Shown here piece after piece: positions 1-7,134 of a stretch of DNA of 10,293 bases (positions within the stretch are counted from its first letter, which is position 1; each line of letters begins with the position of its first letter). The translations under genes and the position numbers were made by a program. This DNA comes from JAHEJB01 sp037969195 (GTDB lineage Bacteria > Bacteroidota > Rhodothermia > Rhodothermales > Rubricoccaceae): NCBI GenBank assembly GCA_037969195.1, contig JBBKWZ010000047.1, forward strand, positions 1-10,293. Direction: 5' to 3'. The notes below the pieces were generated by a model. It saw nothing but the letters and a program-made list of their open reading frames with translations, did no database searches and was not told the origin of the DNA.

Positions 1-1805
1 TCCTGGAGCAGATTTACGAAATCCTTGCACGGGATGGCGCTGGGCATGACTTCCATTTCTCCGGCTTCCCCTATATCCGCAACGCCTACGTCAACCTGCT
101 GCGAGTGGAAACGCTTCGCTATGTAGGCCTGTCGTCGTTGGTTCTCTTGTTGGTGTTGCTTTGGCTGTTTCGAAGCGTCCGCGGCGTCGGTCTGCCGCTG
201 TTGACAGTGTATCTCGGCGTAGCAACGACCGTCGCGATTCAGATGCTCTTCCGTGCGCCGATAGACGTCTTGTCGAGCACCATTGCGGCCATCATCCTTG
301 TCGTCGGCGTGGCGGATTCCATCCATCTGCTCGTGAAGTACTTCCATGGGCTGGCTGAGGGGTTAACGAAACGGGAAGCCATCCGCAAAATGGTTGTTCG
401 GCTGGGCGCTGCGACTTTCCTGACCAGTCTCACGACCGCGATTGGATTCGGTACGCTGGCAACGAGCGCGGTTGTCCCAATGCAGCGTTTTGGCCTTTTT
501 ACGGCCATCGGGGTGATGATCACATTCTTGATCTCCGTCGTGCTGATTACCGTCGTGCTTCTGTGGACGCCCGAGCCGAAAAAGAGAGTTGTTGACCGAC
601 TCGGGCGGGGTCGGTTAGATGGCGGATTGATCTGGCTGGATACCTTCGTCGAGCGGCGGGCGCGATTTATCATTCTTGCCGCACTCGCGCTAACGATCGC
701 CAGCGGCGTCGCAGCGACGCAATTGCGCATCAACACCTACATCAACGACGAGATGGGACCGAAGACGGATGTCTACCAGCACCTCGTCTGGTTTGAATCG
801 CGCCTGACCACGCCGTGGCAGTTTGACGTGCTGCTGACAGGAGAGCCGGATGCATTTAAGGATCCCGTTCGACTTCGCCAGGCAGACGTCGTCGCCGACT
901 ACCTGGGTGAGCGAGAGGAAGTCCGCAGGGTTGTTGTGGTCACCGACTTTGTCAAGCAACTCAATCAGGCTCTTCATGGAGATTCTACTTCATACCACCG
1001 CATTCCTGACGATCCCGATCTAGCCGCGCAACAGCTGTTTCTGCTAGAGCTGACTGATCCGGATCTCCTGCATCGATTTGTCGATTTTGACTACGGCGAA
1101 GTCCGCATCACGGCGTTGATGAACGACATTGGCTCTGCCCGAATGAAGGAATTTCGCGCGGACCTCGACACATTTCTCGCACAAAATTTGGACGACGACA
1201 TCGCGGTCACGCAGAGCGGTACCATCACGCTCGCAGCGAGCTTATCGGACTACCTGGTCGAGAGTCTTCTTCTCTCCATTGGGCTGGCATTCTTGTTCAT
1301 ATCCTTGTTGATGGCCCTGTTGTTCAGGAGCGCCAAACTTGTTCTGATCTCGCTGATCCCCAACGTCATTCCGCTGATAGTCGTGGCGGGTGTCATGGGC
1401 ATGTTCGGAATTGACGTGAGCCCCGGAACGGCTGTGATCTTCTCCATCGCCTTCGGTATTGCGGTCGACGACACGATCCATATGCTTGCACGTCTCAAAC
1501 AGGAAATTAGTGCAGGCCTCGAACCTCGCGAAGCCATTCGAGTCACGATTCTCGGCACTGGGAAAGCGATCATCCTGACGTCTCTCGTGCTTCTCGGCGG
1601 CTTCGGTGCGCTGATGACCAGCCGCTTCGAAGGCACCGCTAATCTAGGGGCTCTCGTTTCGCTGACCGTTCTGCTGGCCCTGCTTGCGGATTTGTTTCTC
1701 TTGCCGGCTTTGCTGCATGTTTTGAAGCCTGGTCTTGCCAGAAAGGCAACGTCCGCTTCAGCGAGCTTGGATCATCCAGAGAGGGACGCGGGTCAGTATG
1801 ACTGA
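1..1805 (+). CDS. MMPL/RND-superfamily exporter (5' partial)
   Basis: The reading frame is open from base 3, so the true start lies upstream. The in-frame GTG at 105 is internal, because the residues before it already read as the end of the first periplasmic loop. About 600 residues are visible. They include most of the first membrane bundle (roughly bases 105-570), a large hydrophilic loop (about 720-1250) and a second bundle (about 1255-1735). Both bundles carry the matching short motifs VADSIH (near 312) and VDDTIH (near 1465). These hold the intramembrane acidic residues expected for proton-coupled RND pumps, and the half-repeat is typical of the family. The protein resembles the COG1033-type predicted exporters, which often move lipids or hydrophobic molecules; the substrate cannot be told from sequence. 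Full-length relatives are usually around 750-900 residues, so perhaps a quarter is missing. The tail is hydrophilic. The stop overlaps the yidD start by 8 bases, which suggests translational coupling. Confidence 0.9.
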   Translation, partial: LEQIYEILARDGAGHDFHFSGFPYIRNAYVNLLRVETLRYVGLSSLVLLLVLLWLFRSVRGVGLPLLTVYLGVATTVAIQMLFRAPIDVLSSTIAAIILVVGVADSIHLLVKYFHGLAEGLTKREAIRKMVVRLGAATFLTSLTTAIGFGTLATSAVVPMQRFGLFTAIGVMITFLISVVLITVVLLWTPEPKKRVVDRLGRGRLDGGLIWLDTFVERRARFIILAALALTIASGVAATQLRINTYINDEMGPKTDVYQHLVWFESRLTTPWQFDVLLTGEPDAFKDPVRLRQADVVADYLGEREEVRRVVVVTDFVKQLNQALHGDSTSYHRIPDDPDLAAQQLFLLELTDPDLLHRFVDFDYGEVRITALMNDIGSARMKEFRADLDTFLAQNLDDDIAVTQSGTITLAASLSDYLVESLLLSIGLAFLFISLLMALLFRSAKLVLISLIPNVIPLIVVAGVMGMFGIDVSPGTAVIFSIAFGIAVDDTIHMLARLKQEISAGLEPREAIRVTILGTGKAIILTSLVLLGGFGALMTSRFEGTANLGALVSLTVLLALLADLFLLPALLHVLKPGLARKATSASASLDHPERDAGQYD

Positions 1806-2136
1806 AATGTCCACACCGAAAACCATCCCTTCCAATCCCATCCTTCGGGGCCTAATCGCAATTTGGAGGCTTCCGAGAATGCTCGTAGTAGGCGTCGTGC
1901 GTCTTTACCAGCTGGGCATCTCGCCGTACTTCCCCAGTACATGCCGCTACACACCGTCGTGCTCGGAATACGCGATCCTCTCCTTGAAAGAGTATGGCTT
2001 CCTGCGAGGAACCATTCTCGCCACGTGGCGGATTCTCCGGTGCAACCCCTGGGGCGGACACGGCCACGATCCGCCACGTTGGTTTGGAGAAAAGCGTACT
2101 GCCGCAGATCCTCGAGACAAATTTCGGGAATCCTGA
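1798..2136 (+). CDS. yidD: Membrane protein insertion efficiency factor YidD
   Basis: This is a 112-residue protein with the YidD signature. An amphipathic helix precedes RLYQLGISPYFPSTCRYTPS, with conserved Cys49 and Cys55. A third Cys (Cys82) follows, in RILRCNPWGGHGHDPP. YidD sits on the inner face of the cytoplasmic membrane and helps YidC/Sec insert membrane proteins. I chose the ATG at 1798, which overlaps the end of the exporter gene. It has a purine-rich stretch GAGAGGGA at 1779-1786, about 11 bases upstream, one of the few Shine-Dalgarno-like elements in the window. A TTG at 1735 would add 21 residues with no family resemblance, and an ATG at 1807 is also possible. Most YidD proteins are about 70-90 residues; this one has roughly 30 extra at the N-terminus and 15-20 extra polar residues at the C-terminus. 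In many genomes yidD lies between rnpA and yidC, but here it follows an exporter gene. Confidence 0.95.
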   Translation: MTEMSTPKTIPSNPILRGLIAIWRLPRMLVVGVVRLYQLGISPYFPSTCRYTPSCSEYAILSLKEYGFLRGTILATWRILRCNPWGGHGHDPPRWFGEKRTAADPRDKFRES

Positions 2137-2172
2137 AACGCTAGTTTGGCAGCGCACCTCTCCACATTCCCG

Positions 2173-2658
2173 ATGAAGTACACCCTCACCCTCTTCCTCC
2201 TCCTGATTCTCGGAATCTCCGGATCCACCGCCCACGCACAGCTTCGTGTCGGGTTTCACGCGGGCGCCACTGCAAACCCCAACGCCATCACGCTGGGGGT
2301 TCACGCCACGTATCCGATTGGCCAAACCGGCGCGTACGTCGTTCCAAGCGTGAGCTACGGCTTCGGCAGTGAGCGGAACGCTTTGGGAGAACGATTCGAC
2401 TTTCGATCTTATAGCGGAACGATTCGGGCCGTCTACCCAATCCCGCTGAGTCATGGCAACGACTTTGTGTTCTCGCCGCAGGCTGGTCCTGTCGTTTACC
2501 ATCACTCCCGACAAAACTGCCTGAGCAATTGCTCCTACACAGGATATGGCCTGAACATCGGTGCGGGGATGCGGTTTTCGGCGTTTTCGATTACCGCGTT
2601 GGCGGGCATTGGTCCGAACTTGCCAGACGCGACGATCGGAATTGGCCTCGGATTCTAG
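2173..2658 (+). CDS. Small outer-membrane beta-barrel protein
   Basis: This 161-residue protein has a textbook signal peptide: MK, a Leu/Ile-rich core, then a likely cleavage after STAHA before QLRVGF (about residue 22). The mature part of about 139 residues alternates hydrophobic and polar residues, is rich in Gly and Tyr, and ends IGIGLGF. A terminal Phe is the usual C-terminal signature recognised by the BAM complex. The length suits an eight-stranded barrel. Two Cys residues sit close together in RQNCLSNCSYTGYG, probably in a surface loop, and could form a disulfide. No specific function can be assigned; it resembles the broad outer membrane beta-barrel/porin-like families. The ATG at 2173 is preferred over a TTG at 2146 because it places the signal peptide at the very N-terminus. 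No Shine-Dalgarno sequence is visible; 15 of the 20 bases upstream are pyrimidines. It lies 36 bases after yidD and may be cotranscribed with it. Confidence 0.75.
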   Translation: MKYTLTLFLLLILGISGSTAHAQLRVGFHAGATANPNAITLGVHATYPIGQTGAYVVPSVSYGFGSERNALGERFDFRSYSGTIRAVYPIPLSHGNDFVFSPQAGPVVYHHSRQNCLSNCSYTGYGLNIGAGMRFSAFSITALAGIGPNLPDATIGIGLGF

Positions 2659-2743
2659 GTCGCCATCCGCGATAGTTTCACGGTAGTGCTGGCACAGACA
2701 AGGTTGCCGGGCGTACTCCGTCATTGAGTCTCTGAACCTCCCT

Positions 2744-3166
2744 ATGCCTCTCCCTCCTCGGCTGCAGCAATTCGTCGACGAAAGCGCGATGCTAGATAAG
2801 CTGACGCGTTCGATGCTTCTACTTGATTATGCCAAGATGCTTGGGGATTTCCCTGACGAAATGAAGGACGAACCTCATCGGGTTCGAGGCTGCACATCCC
2901 TGGTCTATCTGGATGCGGATTTCGACGAGGCGGACGGCGTGATGCGCTACAGAGGCTTCGCTGATGCGCAGATCGTTAAAGGAATGGTGGCTATCCTCGT
3001 CAACGGCCTTGATGGTGAAACGCCTGAAGTCGTTGCCTCCGTAGATCCTGCATTTATTCAGGAGGCCGGGCTTGGCGAGGCGCTTAGCGTGACGCGACAG
3101 GGCGGGCTCATGAACATCCTCAAACGCATGCAAAACGCTGCCGAAGCAGCACTCGCCCGCTCCTAG
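2744..3166 (+). CDS. sufE: SufE-family cysteine desulfuration protein
   Basis: This is a 140-residue protein, the usual SufE length. SufE accepts persulfide sulfur from the cysteine desulfurase SufS and passes it to the SufBCD scaffold for Fe-S cluster assembly in the cytosol. The acceptor Cys is Cys50 in the motif RVRGCTSLVYL, matching the family's V-x-G-C-x-S pattern. Upstream is the expected helix with YAKMLGDFPDEMK. The C-terminal GLGEALSVTRQGGLMNILKRM matches the conserved SufE end (L-S-x-x-R-x-x-G). The ATG at 2744 is preceded by a pyrimidine-rich leader (14 of 20) with no Shine-Dalgarno sequence. No suf genes are adjacent. Instead cysS begins 3 bases after the stop, so the pair is almost certainly cotranscribed and both handle cysteine. 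The 85-base gap upstream (2659-2743) shows no clear terminator or promoter to me. Confidence 0.93.
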   Translation: MPLPPRLQQFVDESAMLDKLTRSMLLLDYAKMLGDFPDEMKDEPHRVRGCTSLVYLDADFDEADGVMRYRGFADAQIVKGMVAILVNGLDGETPEVVASVDPAFIQEAGLGEALSVTRQGGLMNILKRMQNAAEAALARS

Positions 3167-3169
3167 CAC

Positions 3170-4714
3170 ATGTCAGATCCGACGTTTCGCCTCTACAATG
3201 CCCTCACCCGCCAGGTGGAGCCACTCGTCACATCGCAGAAGACCGACGAGGGAAAGCCACTCTTGCGGTTCTACTCCTGCGGCCCGACGGTTTACTCTTA
3301 TGCGCACATTGGCAACTTCCGCACTTTCCTCACGGCGGACTTAATAGTTCGGACGGCTGAGGCGCTTGGGTGGCAAGTCAACTACGTATCCAACGTTACG
3401 GACGTGGGCCATCTGACAGAAGACGACACGGCGGATGCTTCGGGCGAGGACCGTATGGCAAAGGCGTTGAAAAGCAAGGAAGGCGAGCAATTCGCCAACG
3501 TCTGGGATCTGGCACGTCATTACACCAAAGCTCTCTTGGCCGATTGGCAGGCACTCAACCTCCGCGAGCCCAACATCCGGCCCCGAGCAACGGAGCATGT
3601 TCGCGAGCAGATTCGTGCCGTCGAAGCATTGCTAGCGAACGGCCATGCCTATGAAACGGACGATGGCGTCTACTTTCACGTCCCCTCGTTCGATGGCTAT
3701 GGCAAGCTTTCTGGCACCACCACCATCGAGGAATTAACGCGTGGCTCTGCCGCCGCGTCCCGAGATGTCGTGGTGGACGAATGCAAGCGGGATCCCCGCG
3801 ATTTTGCGCTCTGGAAGAAGGACGACGGGCATCTCATGCAGTGGCATAGCCCCTTCGGGTGGGGATTTCCAGGCTGGCACCTTGAGTGTTCGGTAATGGC
3901 TCAGAAGTACCTTGGTGAGACTATCGATTTGCACGGAGGCGGCGAAGACCTTCGCTTCCCCCACCACGAGTGTGAGATTGCGCAGGCCGAGGCCGTCACC
4001 AGCAAGCCGTTCGCAAACCACTGGTCGCACACGCGATTCTTGCAGGTGGAAGGCAAGAAGATGTCCAAGCGCGACGGTAACTTTTTGACTGTCCATGACC
4101 TTACCGCTTCTCCAGATAATGGCGGACGGGCGGACTGGGGCGCCCCTACTGATCCCCTTGCACTACGCCTCGCACTCATCAGTGGACACTATGGAAAGCC
4201 TTTCAACTTTACACAGGCGGCATTGAAAGCTGCCGCCAAGAACATTCAACGCTACCGCGACGCTCATGAAGTTGTTCAGGAGTCACTAGCCGCGAAACGA
4301 GAAGGCGACGACAATCTGGATTCTTCCTTGACGGAATCTTATACCACCGCCGTCGCAGCCATGGCAGAAGACCTCAACACTCCGGAGGCTATCGCGGCCG
4401 CCTATCAAGGCGTAAACGTGATTTTGGGTCAGAATCGTGAGGCGCCCCTTTCTGGATCAGCAGCAGAGACAGCCTCCAGTTTTCTTGACCGGATCAATGC
4501 GCTGCTTGGGATTGTTAACCACGAAGTTGCCGGCCCGACCACAAAGCAAGACGACGGCCTTGCCGAGCAGGTTGAATCTCTCATCCAACAACGAACAGCT
4601 GCGCGAGCCTCCAAAGACTGGGCGCTCGCTGATGAAATCAGAGCGGAACTCGACGCGCTTGCCGTTGAGATCATGGATTCGCCGACGGGCACGACCTGGC
4701 GGCGCAAACTCTAA
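3170..4714 (+). CDS. cysS: Cysteine--tRNA ligase
   Basis: This class Ia synthetase (514 residues) charges tRNA-Cys with cysteine using ATP. The nucleotide-binding HIGN motif is at residues 46-49 and the KMSK loop at 297-300 (KKMSKRDGNF). By comparison with the E. coli enzyme, the zinc that selects cysteine is held by Cys37 (in SCGPTVYS), Cys240 (HLECSVM), and His265 and Glu269 in FPHHECEIAQ. All four are present, so the enzyme looks fully functional. The C-terminal helical DALR-type and anticodon-binding regions follow, ending in DSPTGTTWRRKL, a typical CysRS end. It is slightly longer than the common 460-500 residues, with an insertion near residues 310-325 after the KMSK loop. The start lies 3 bases after sufE and has no Shine-Dalgarno sequence; 14 of the 20 bases upstream are pyrimidines. 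Confidence 0.98.
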   Translation: MSDPTFRLYNALTRQVEPLVTSQKTDEGKPLLRFYSCGPTVYSYAHIGNFRTFLTADLIVRTAEALGWQVNYVSNVTDVGHLTEDDTADASGEDRMAKALKSKEGEQFANVWDLARHYTKALLADWQALNLREPNIRPRATEHVREQIRAVEALLANGHAYETDDGVYFHVPSFDGYGKLSGTTTIEELTRGSAAASRDVVVDECKRDPRDFALWKKDDGHLMQWHSPFGWGFPGWHLECSVMAQKYLGETIDLHGGGEDLRFPHHECEIAQAEAVTSKPFANHWSHTRFLQVEGKKMSKRDGNFLTVHDLTASPDNGGRADWGAPTDPLALRLALISGHYGKPFNFTQAALKAAAKNIQRYRDAHEVVQESLAAKREGDDNLDSSLTESYTTAVAAMAEDLNTPEAIAAAYQGVNVILGQNREAPLSGSAAETASSFLDRINALLGIVNHEVAGPTTKQDDGLAEQVESLIQQRTAARASKDWALADEIRAELDALAVEIMDSPTGTTWRRKL

Positions 4715-4731
4715 CCCACCTTCTCCCACCC

Positions 4732-5238
4732 ATGGCAATTGACGCATCTGACTATTCTGATCTCGAAGGCGGCCTTGTCCGCATGATGAACCGTCTCAAA
4801 GAAGAAGGAACGGCGACAAAGGACCCGGAGGCTGACGCCTTTCTTCGCGAGAACGCAAACGCCGTTTTTCTCGGCCTGCTTTATGATCAACGCATCCTGG
4901 CCGAGGTCGCGTTCATAGGTCCATTGAAGCTGAAGCAACGCCTGGGCCACCTGGACATGAAAAAGATTGCCAAAATGGATCGGGAAAAGTTCGCCGCTGT
5001 GTTTTCGGAAAAACCGGCCGTCCACCGCTTCTCCAATAAAATGGTGGATACGACGCTGATCGTTGCGAATAAGCTTTCCGACGAATACGACGGCGACGCG
5101 GCCAACATCTGGAAGACAGGTACGAATGCCGAGGTAGAGAAGCGCGTTCGTGAGTTCCCCGGATTTGGCCCATTAAAAGCGCGGAAGCTGCGAATGTGTC
5201 TCTACTACTTTGGCCATCGCGACCTAAGCGAAGCCTAA
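4732..5238 (+). CDS. Minimal HhH-GPD-type protein, putative DNA repair
   Basis: This 168-residue protein resembles the small uncharacterised HhH-GPD family (as I recall, TIGR03252) related to base-excision glycosylases. Residues 43-66 (NAVFLGLLYDQ, then AFIGP) correspond to the first glycosylase helices. Residues 93-101 (EKPAVHRFS) are typical of that group. The helix-hairpin-helix is FPGFGPLKARKL at 142-153. There is only one Cys (156), so no [4Fe-4S] cluster of the Nth/MutY kind. The catalytic Lys of EndoIII has no clear equivalent: Leu148 sits at that position and Lys149 is one off. The protein ends 15 residues after the hairpin, so the usual catalytic Asp is not clearly placed; Asp164 is the only candidate nearby. 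DNA binding is plausible, but glycosylase activity is uncertain. It follows cysS by 17 bases, has a pyrimidine-rich leader (16 of 20), and is followed by a terminator, so it is probably the last gene of the sufE-cysS unit. Confidence 0.7.
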   Translation: MAIDASDYSDLEGGLVRMMNRLKEEGTATKDPEADAFLRENANAVFLGLLYDQRILAEVAFIGPLKLKQRLGHLDMKKIAKMDREKFAAVFSEKPAVHRFSNKMVDTTLIVANKLSDEYDGDAANIWKTGTNAEVEKRVREFPGFGPLKARKLRMCLYYFGHRDLSEA

Positions 5239-5247
5239 ATACTGCGC

Positions 5248-5272
5248 GGGCAGATGCATTCTGCCCATTTTT
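5248..5272 (+). terminator. Rho-independent terminator after the HhH-GPD gene
   Basis: A perfect 7-base-pair stem, GGGCAGA (5248-5254) with TCTGCCC (5260-5266), closes a 5-base loop TGCAT. It is followed by A and five T residues (5268-5272). This is a standard intrinsic terminator shape, placed 9 bases after the upstream stop codon. It is unusual in ending exactly at the ATG of the next gene, so any message for that gene starting upstream must read through or refold the hairpin. Confidence 0.8.
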
Positions 5273-6214
5273 ATGGACGTGCCCCACCTTGATGTTTCGG
5301 GAGCAGTGTGGTTTGGCTTAAACGCCTTCGTTGTAGCGTTGCTGCTCGTCGACCTTTACGGCTTCAATCGACGAGCCCACAAGATCACGTTTAACGAAGC
5401 GCTTAAGACATCTGCGTTCTTTGTTGGCGCTGCGCTTTTTGTTAATGCGATGATCTGGGTGCGCTACGGCAGCGATGCCGGGCTCACGTTCTTCACTGGC
5501 TACGTGATAGAAATATCGCTGTCGGTTGACAACCTGTTCGTGATCGCGGTGTTGTTTGGCTACTTCGCCGTCCCACCCAGATATCAGCACCGTGTACTGT
5601 TCTGGGGCGTGTTTGGGGCAATTGTAATGCGCGCGACTATGATCCTGGTGGGTGTCGCACTCGTTGATCGGTTCGCCTGGGTACTCTACATCTTCGGCGT
5701 GTTCCTGGTTTTCACGGGTGGCCGCATGCTCTTTGCAGAAAACATAGCGGAGCCACCGAAATCGAACAAACTGCTCCTGTACCTTCGGCGCGTTCTGCCA
5801 CTAACGGAGGAGTTTCATAGCGATCACTTTGTCATCCGGAAGATGGGACTGACGATGGTCACCCCGCTCTTCCTCGTCCTTGTTATGATCGAACTGACAG
5901 ACGTTGTATTCGCGTTTGATTCGATCCCGGCAATTCTCGGCATCACTACGGATCCATTCCTCGCATACGGTTCCAACATTATGGCCGTGGTTGGGCTTCG
6001 GGCATTGTTCTTTGTTCTTGCCGGTCTCATCGAGCGCATTCGATACTTGCATATCGGGCTTGGCCTTGTCCTCGTGTTTATTGGCCTGAAAATGCTTATT
6101 GCCGAGCGCATTCACATCCCAACCTGGCTTTCATTGGTTGTGATCAGCGTGATAATCGGCGCCTCCGCACTATTGTCCTGGTATGAAATCCGAAGGGCGC
6201 AGGTCCGTGACTAA
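5273..6214 (+). CDS. TerC/Alx-family integral membrane protein (metal export)
   Basis: This 313-residue protein with about nine hydrophobic segments matches the Alx branch of the TerC family along its whole length. The two signature motifs are present: FTGYVIEISLSVDNLFV (about 74-90), with Glu80 and Asp86, and IELTDVVFAFDSIPAI (206-221), with Glu207, Asp210 and Asp216. These acidic intramembrane residues are thought to bind metal. Characterised members (E. coli Alx, Bacillus TerC-type proteins) export Mn2+, and some supply Mn to secreted enzymes. Mn export is therefore a reasonable inference but not shown here. The protein is in the inner membrane. The ATG at 5273 lies immediately after the terminator's T-tract, with no room for a ribosome-binding site. 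An internal GTG at 5306 would still keep the first membrane helix. The gene ends 5 bases from the end of the convergent gene on the other strand, with no separate terminator visible between them. Confidence 0.92.
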   Translation: MDVPHLDVSGAVWFGLNAFVVALLLVDLYGFNRRAHKITFNEALKTSAFFVGAALFVNAMIWVRYGSDAGLTFFTGYVIEISLSVDNLFVIAVLFGYFAVPPRYQHRVLFWGVFGAIVMRATMILVGVALVDRFAWVLYIFGVFLVFTGGRMLFAENIAEPPKSNKLLLYLRRVLPLTEEFHSDHFVIRKMGLTMVTPLFLVLVMIELTDVVFAFDSIPAILGITTDPFLAYGSNIMAVVGLRALFFVLAGLIERIRYLHIGLGLVLVFIGLKMLIAERIHIPTWLSLVVISVIIGASALLSWYEIRRAQVRD

Positions 6215-6219
6215 GCGCG

Positions 6220-7062
6220 CTAAACACCCACAACAAATAGCATTGAGAAGGAGCCTACGGTTTTTGAGATGTGGTAGCCGCCGGATTTTTTCGGTCCCGT
6301 TGGCAAGTCGGTTTCGATCCGCGCACGACCTTCCTTTTCGGTGACGACGATGTGGCGGGTCCGCCCCGGAGCGTTGGGATCGTACACATGGAAATCGATC
6401 ACATCAGCATGATGTTCGTAGCCAAACGCTACAACCTGATGCATCGCAAAAGGATCGGGCGTATCGCCGACGAGACCAAGGACGACCAACCTCCCTCCAT
6501 CAATTTCCTTTCGCGCGAGCTCAACGCTCTGTGAAAGTTCTTCGAGCGATGAAACTCCGTCCTTCGCATGCGCCTGAATCCAATACTTCAGGAATCGGGG
6601 CCAGGAAGCGCGAAGGGTCCGTGCCTGGTAGAGACGCAATATGGGCCGTAGGCTTTCACGTTGAAGACCAGTAGTCAGGTTGCTAGACTTTCGTTCCCAC
6701 CGTTCTTTAGTGAGCAACGCCATTCCACCGCACAATCCAAAGGTTGGCCACTGCCGAGCCAATCCCCTAACCAATGTTCGCGATAGCGATGATTTGGACA
6801 GAATCATGCCAATTAGCAAGCCTGTAGCAAGGCCAGGCCTGCCCGCAAGTTTTCGCCCAAGCAACATTGGGAAGCCTATGCTTACGCCTTTCAGTATCGG
6901 ACTTAGTTCGGCGGCCAGTGTATCCACGTCCTCCTCCGTCCATGTAAAGACGTTGGCAAAACCGAACCCGTGCCGGTTCGGATCGAAATCCAACAATGCA
7001 CTCTTGCTGGAAACTGGCATACCGCTCGTCGCCAAGATTTCCGTCACATGCGAACTACTCAT
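6220..7062 (-). CDS. Uncharacterised protein with papain-like Cys/His/Asp signature
   Basis: This 280-residue protein is not one I can name. Three spaced motifs suggest a papain-like or C39-like peptidase fold: FGLCGGMA with Cys111, MHQVVAFGY with His208, and FHVYDPNAPG with Asp228 and Asn230. Their order (Cys, then His, then Asp/Asn) and local sequence match such folds and resemble a group of unannotated bacterial proteins I recall with CGGM near the nucleophile. No signal peptide is seen. The N-terminal part has a conserved-looking DPNRHGFGFANVFTW (residues 27-41). Residues 62-95 are hydrophobic to moderately hydrophobic and Gly-rich, perhaps a membrane-associated stretch. Residues 133-190 look helical and charged, and the C-terminal 90 residues look beta-rich. 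It is the only gene on this strand. Its leader is purine-rich (14 of 20), with GGTGA at 7073-7077 on the - strand, 10 bases before ATG, unlike most neighbours. Whether it is an active protease is unknown. Confidence 0.72.
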   Translation of the reverse strand: MSSSHVTEILATSGMPVSSKSALLDFDPNRHGFGFANVFTWTEEDVDTLAAELSPILKGVSIGFPMLLGRKLAGRPGLATGLLIGMILSKSSLSRTLVRGLARQWPTFGLCGGMALLTKERWERKSSNLTTGLQRESLRPILRLYQARTLRASWPRFLKYWIQAHAKDGVSSLEELSQSVELARKEIDGGRLVVLGLVGDTPDPFAMHQVVAFGYEHHADVIDFHVYDPNAPGRTRHIVVTEKEGRARIETDLPTGPKKSGGYHISKTVGSFSMLFVVGV

Positions 7063-7072
7063 CGCTCGTATT

Positions 7073-7077
7073 TCACC
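7073..7077 (-). promoter_or_regulatory. Possible Shine-Dalgarno site of the papain-like gene
   Basis: On the - strand GGTGA lies 10 bases before the ATG at 7062. It matches the 3' half of the consensus AGGAGGTGA and supports that start. The spacing is slightly long. Most other start codons in the window have pyrimidine-rich leaders and nothing comparable. Confidence 0.35.
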
Positions 7078-7134
7078 ATCTACGTGGGCTCGAAATTAGC
7101 TTCCAGTGCCACAATAGTACGGAAAGAAATACCC

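Noticed and set aside
105..107. GTG as the start of the MMPL exporter
   Set aside because: The frame is open to the window's left edge and the upstream residues continue the periplasmic domain, so the gene is simply cut by the window.
1735..1797. TTG start giving a longer YidD
   Set aside because: It lies inside the exporter gene and adds 21 residues unlike YidD. The ATG at 1798 has a better-placed purine-rich site.
2142..2149. TAGTTTGG as a Bacteroidota -7 element before the beta-barrel gene
   Set aside because: It is one base short of the TAnnTTTG spacing and no -33 TTG lies at the right distance. A chance match cannot be excluded.
1852..2724. A 290-codon open frame on the - strand, antisense to yidD and the beta-barrel gene
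   Set aside because: Both genes it covers are well supported by family motifs or a signal peptide. The antisense product is rich in Arg, Cys and Ser, has no recognisable domain, and is the kind of frame that appears by chance in GC-rich coding DNA.
3341..4747. Several open frames of 85-120 codons overlapping cysS on both strands
   Set aside because: They are shadows of a strongly conserved synthetase gene, with no domains of their own.
5239..5272. yybP-ykoY type Mn2+ riboswitch before the terC-family gene
   Set aside because: Only 34 bases separate the genes and they hold just a terminator-like hairpin. There is no room for the riboswitch's two-arm fold.
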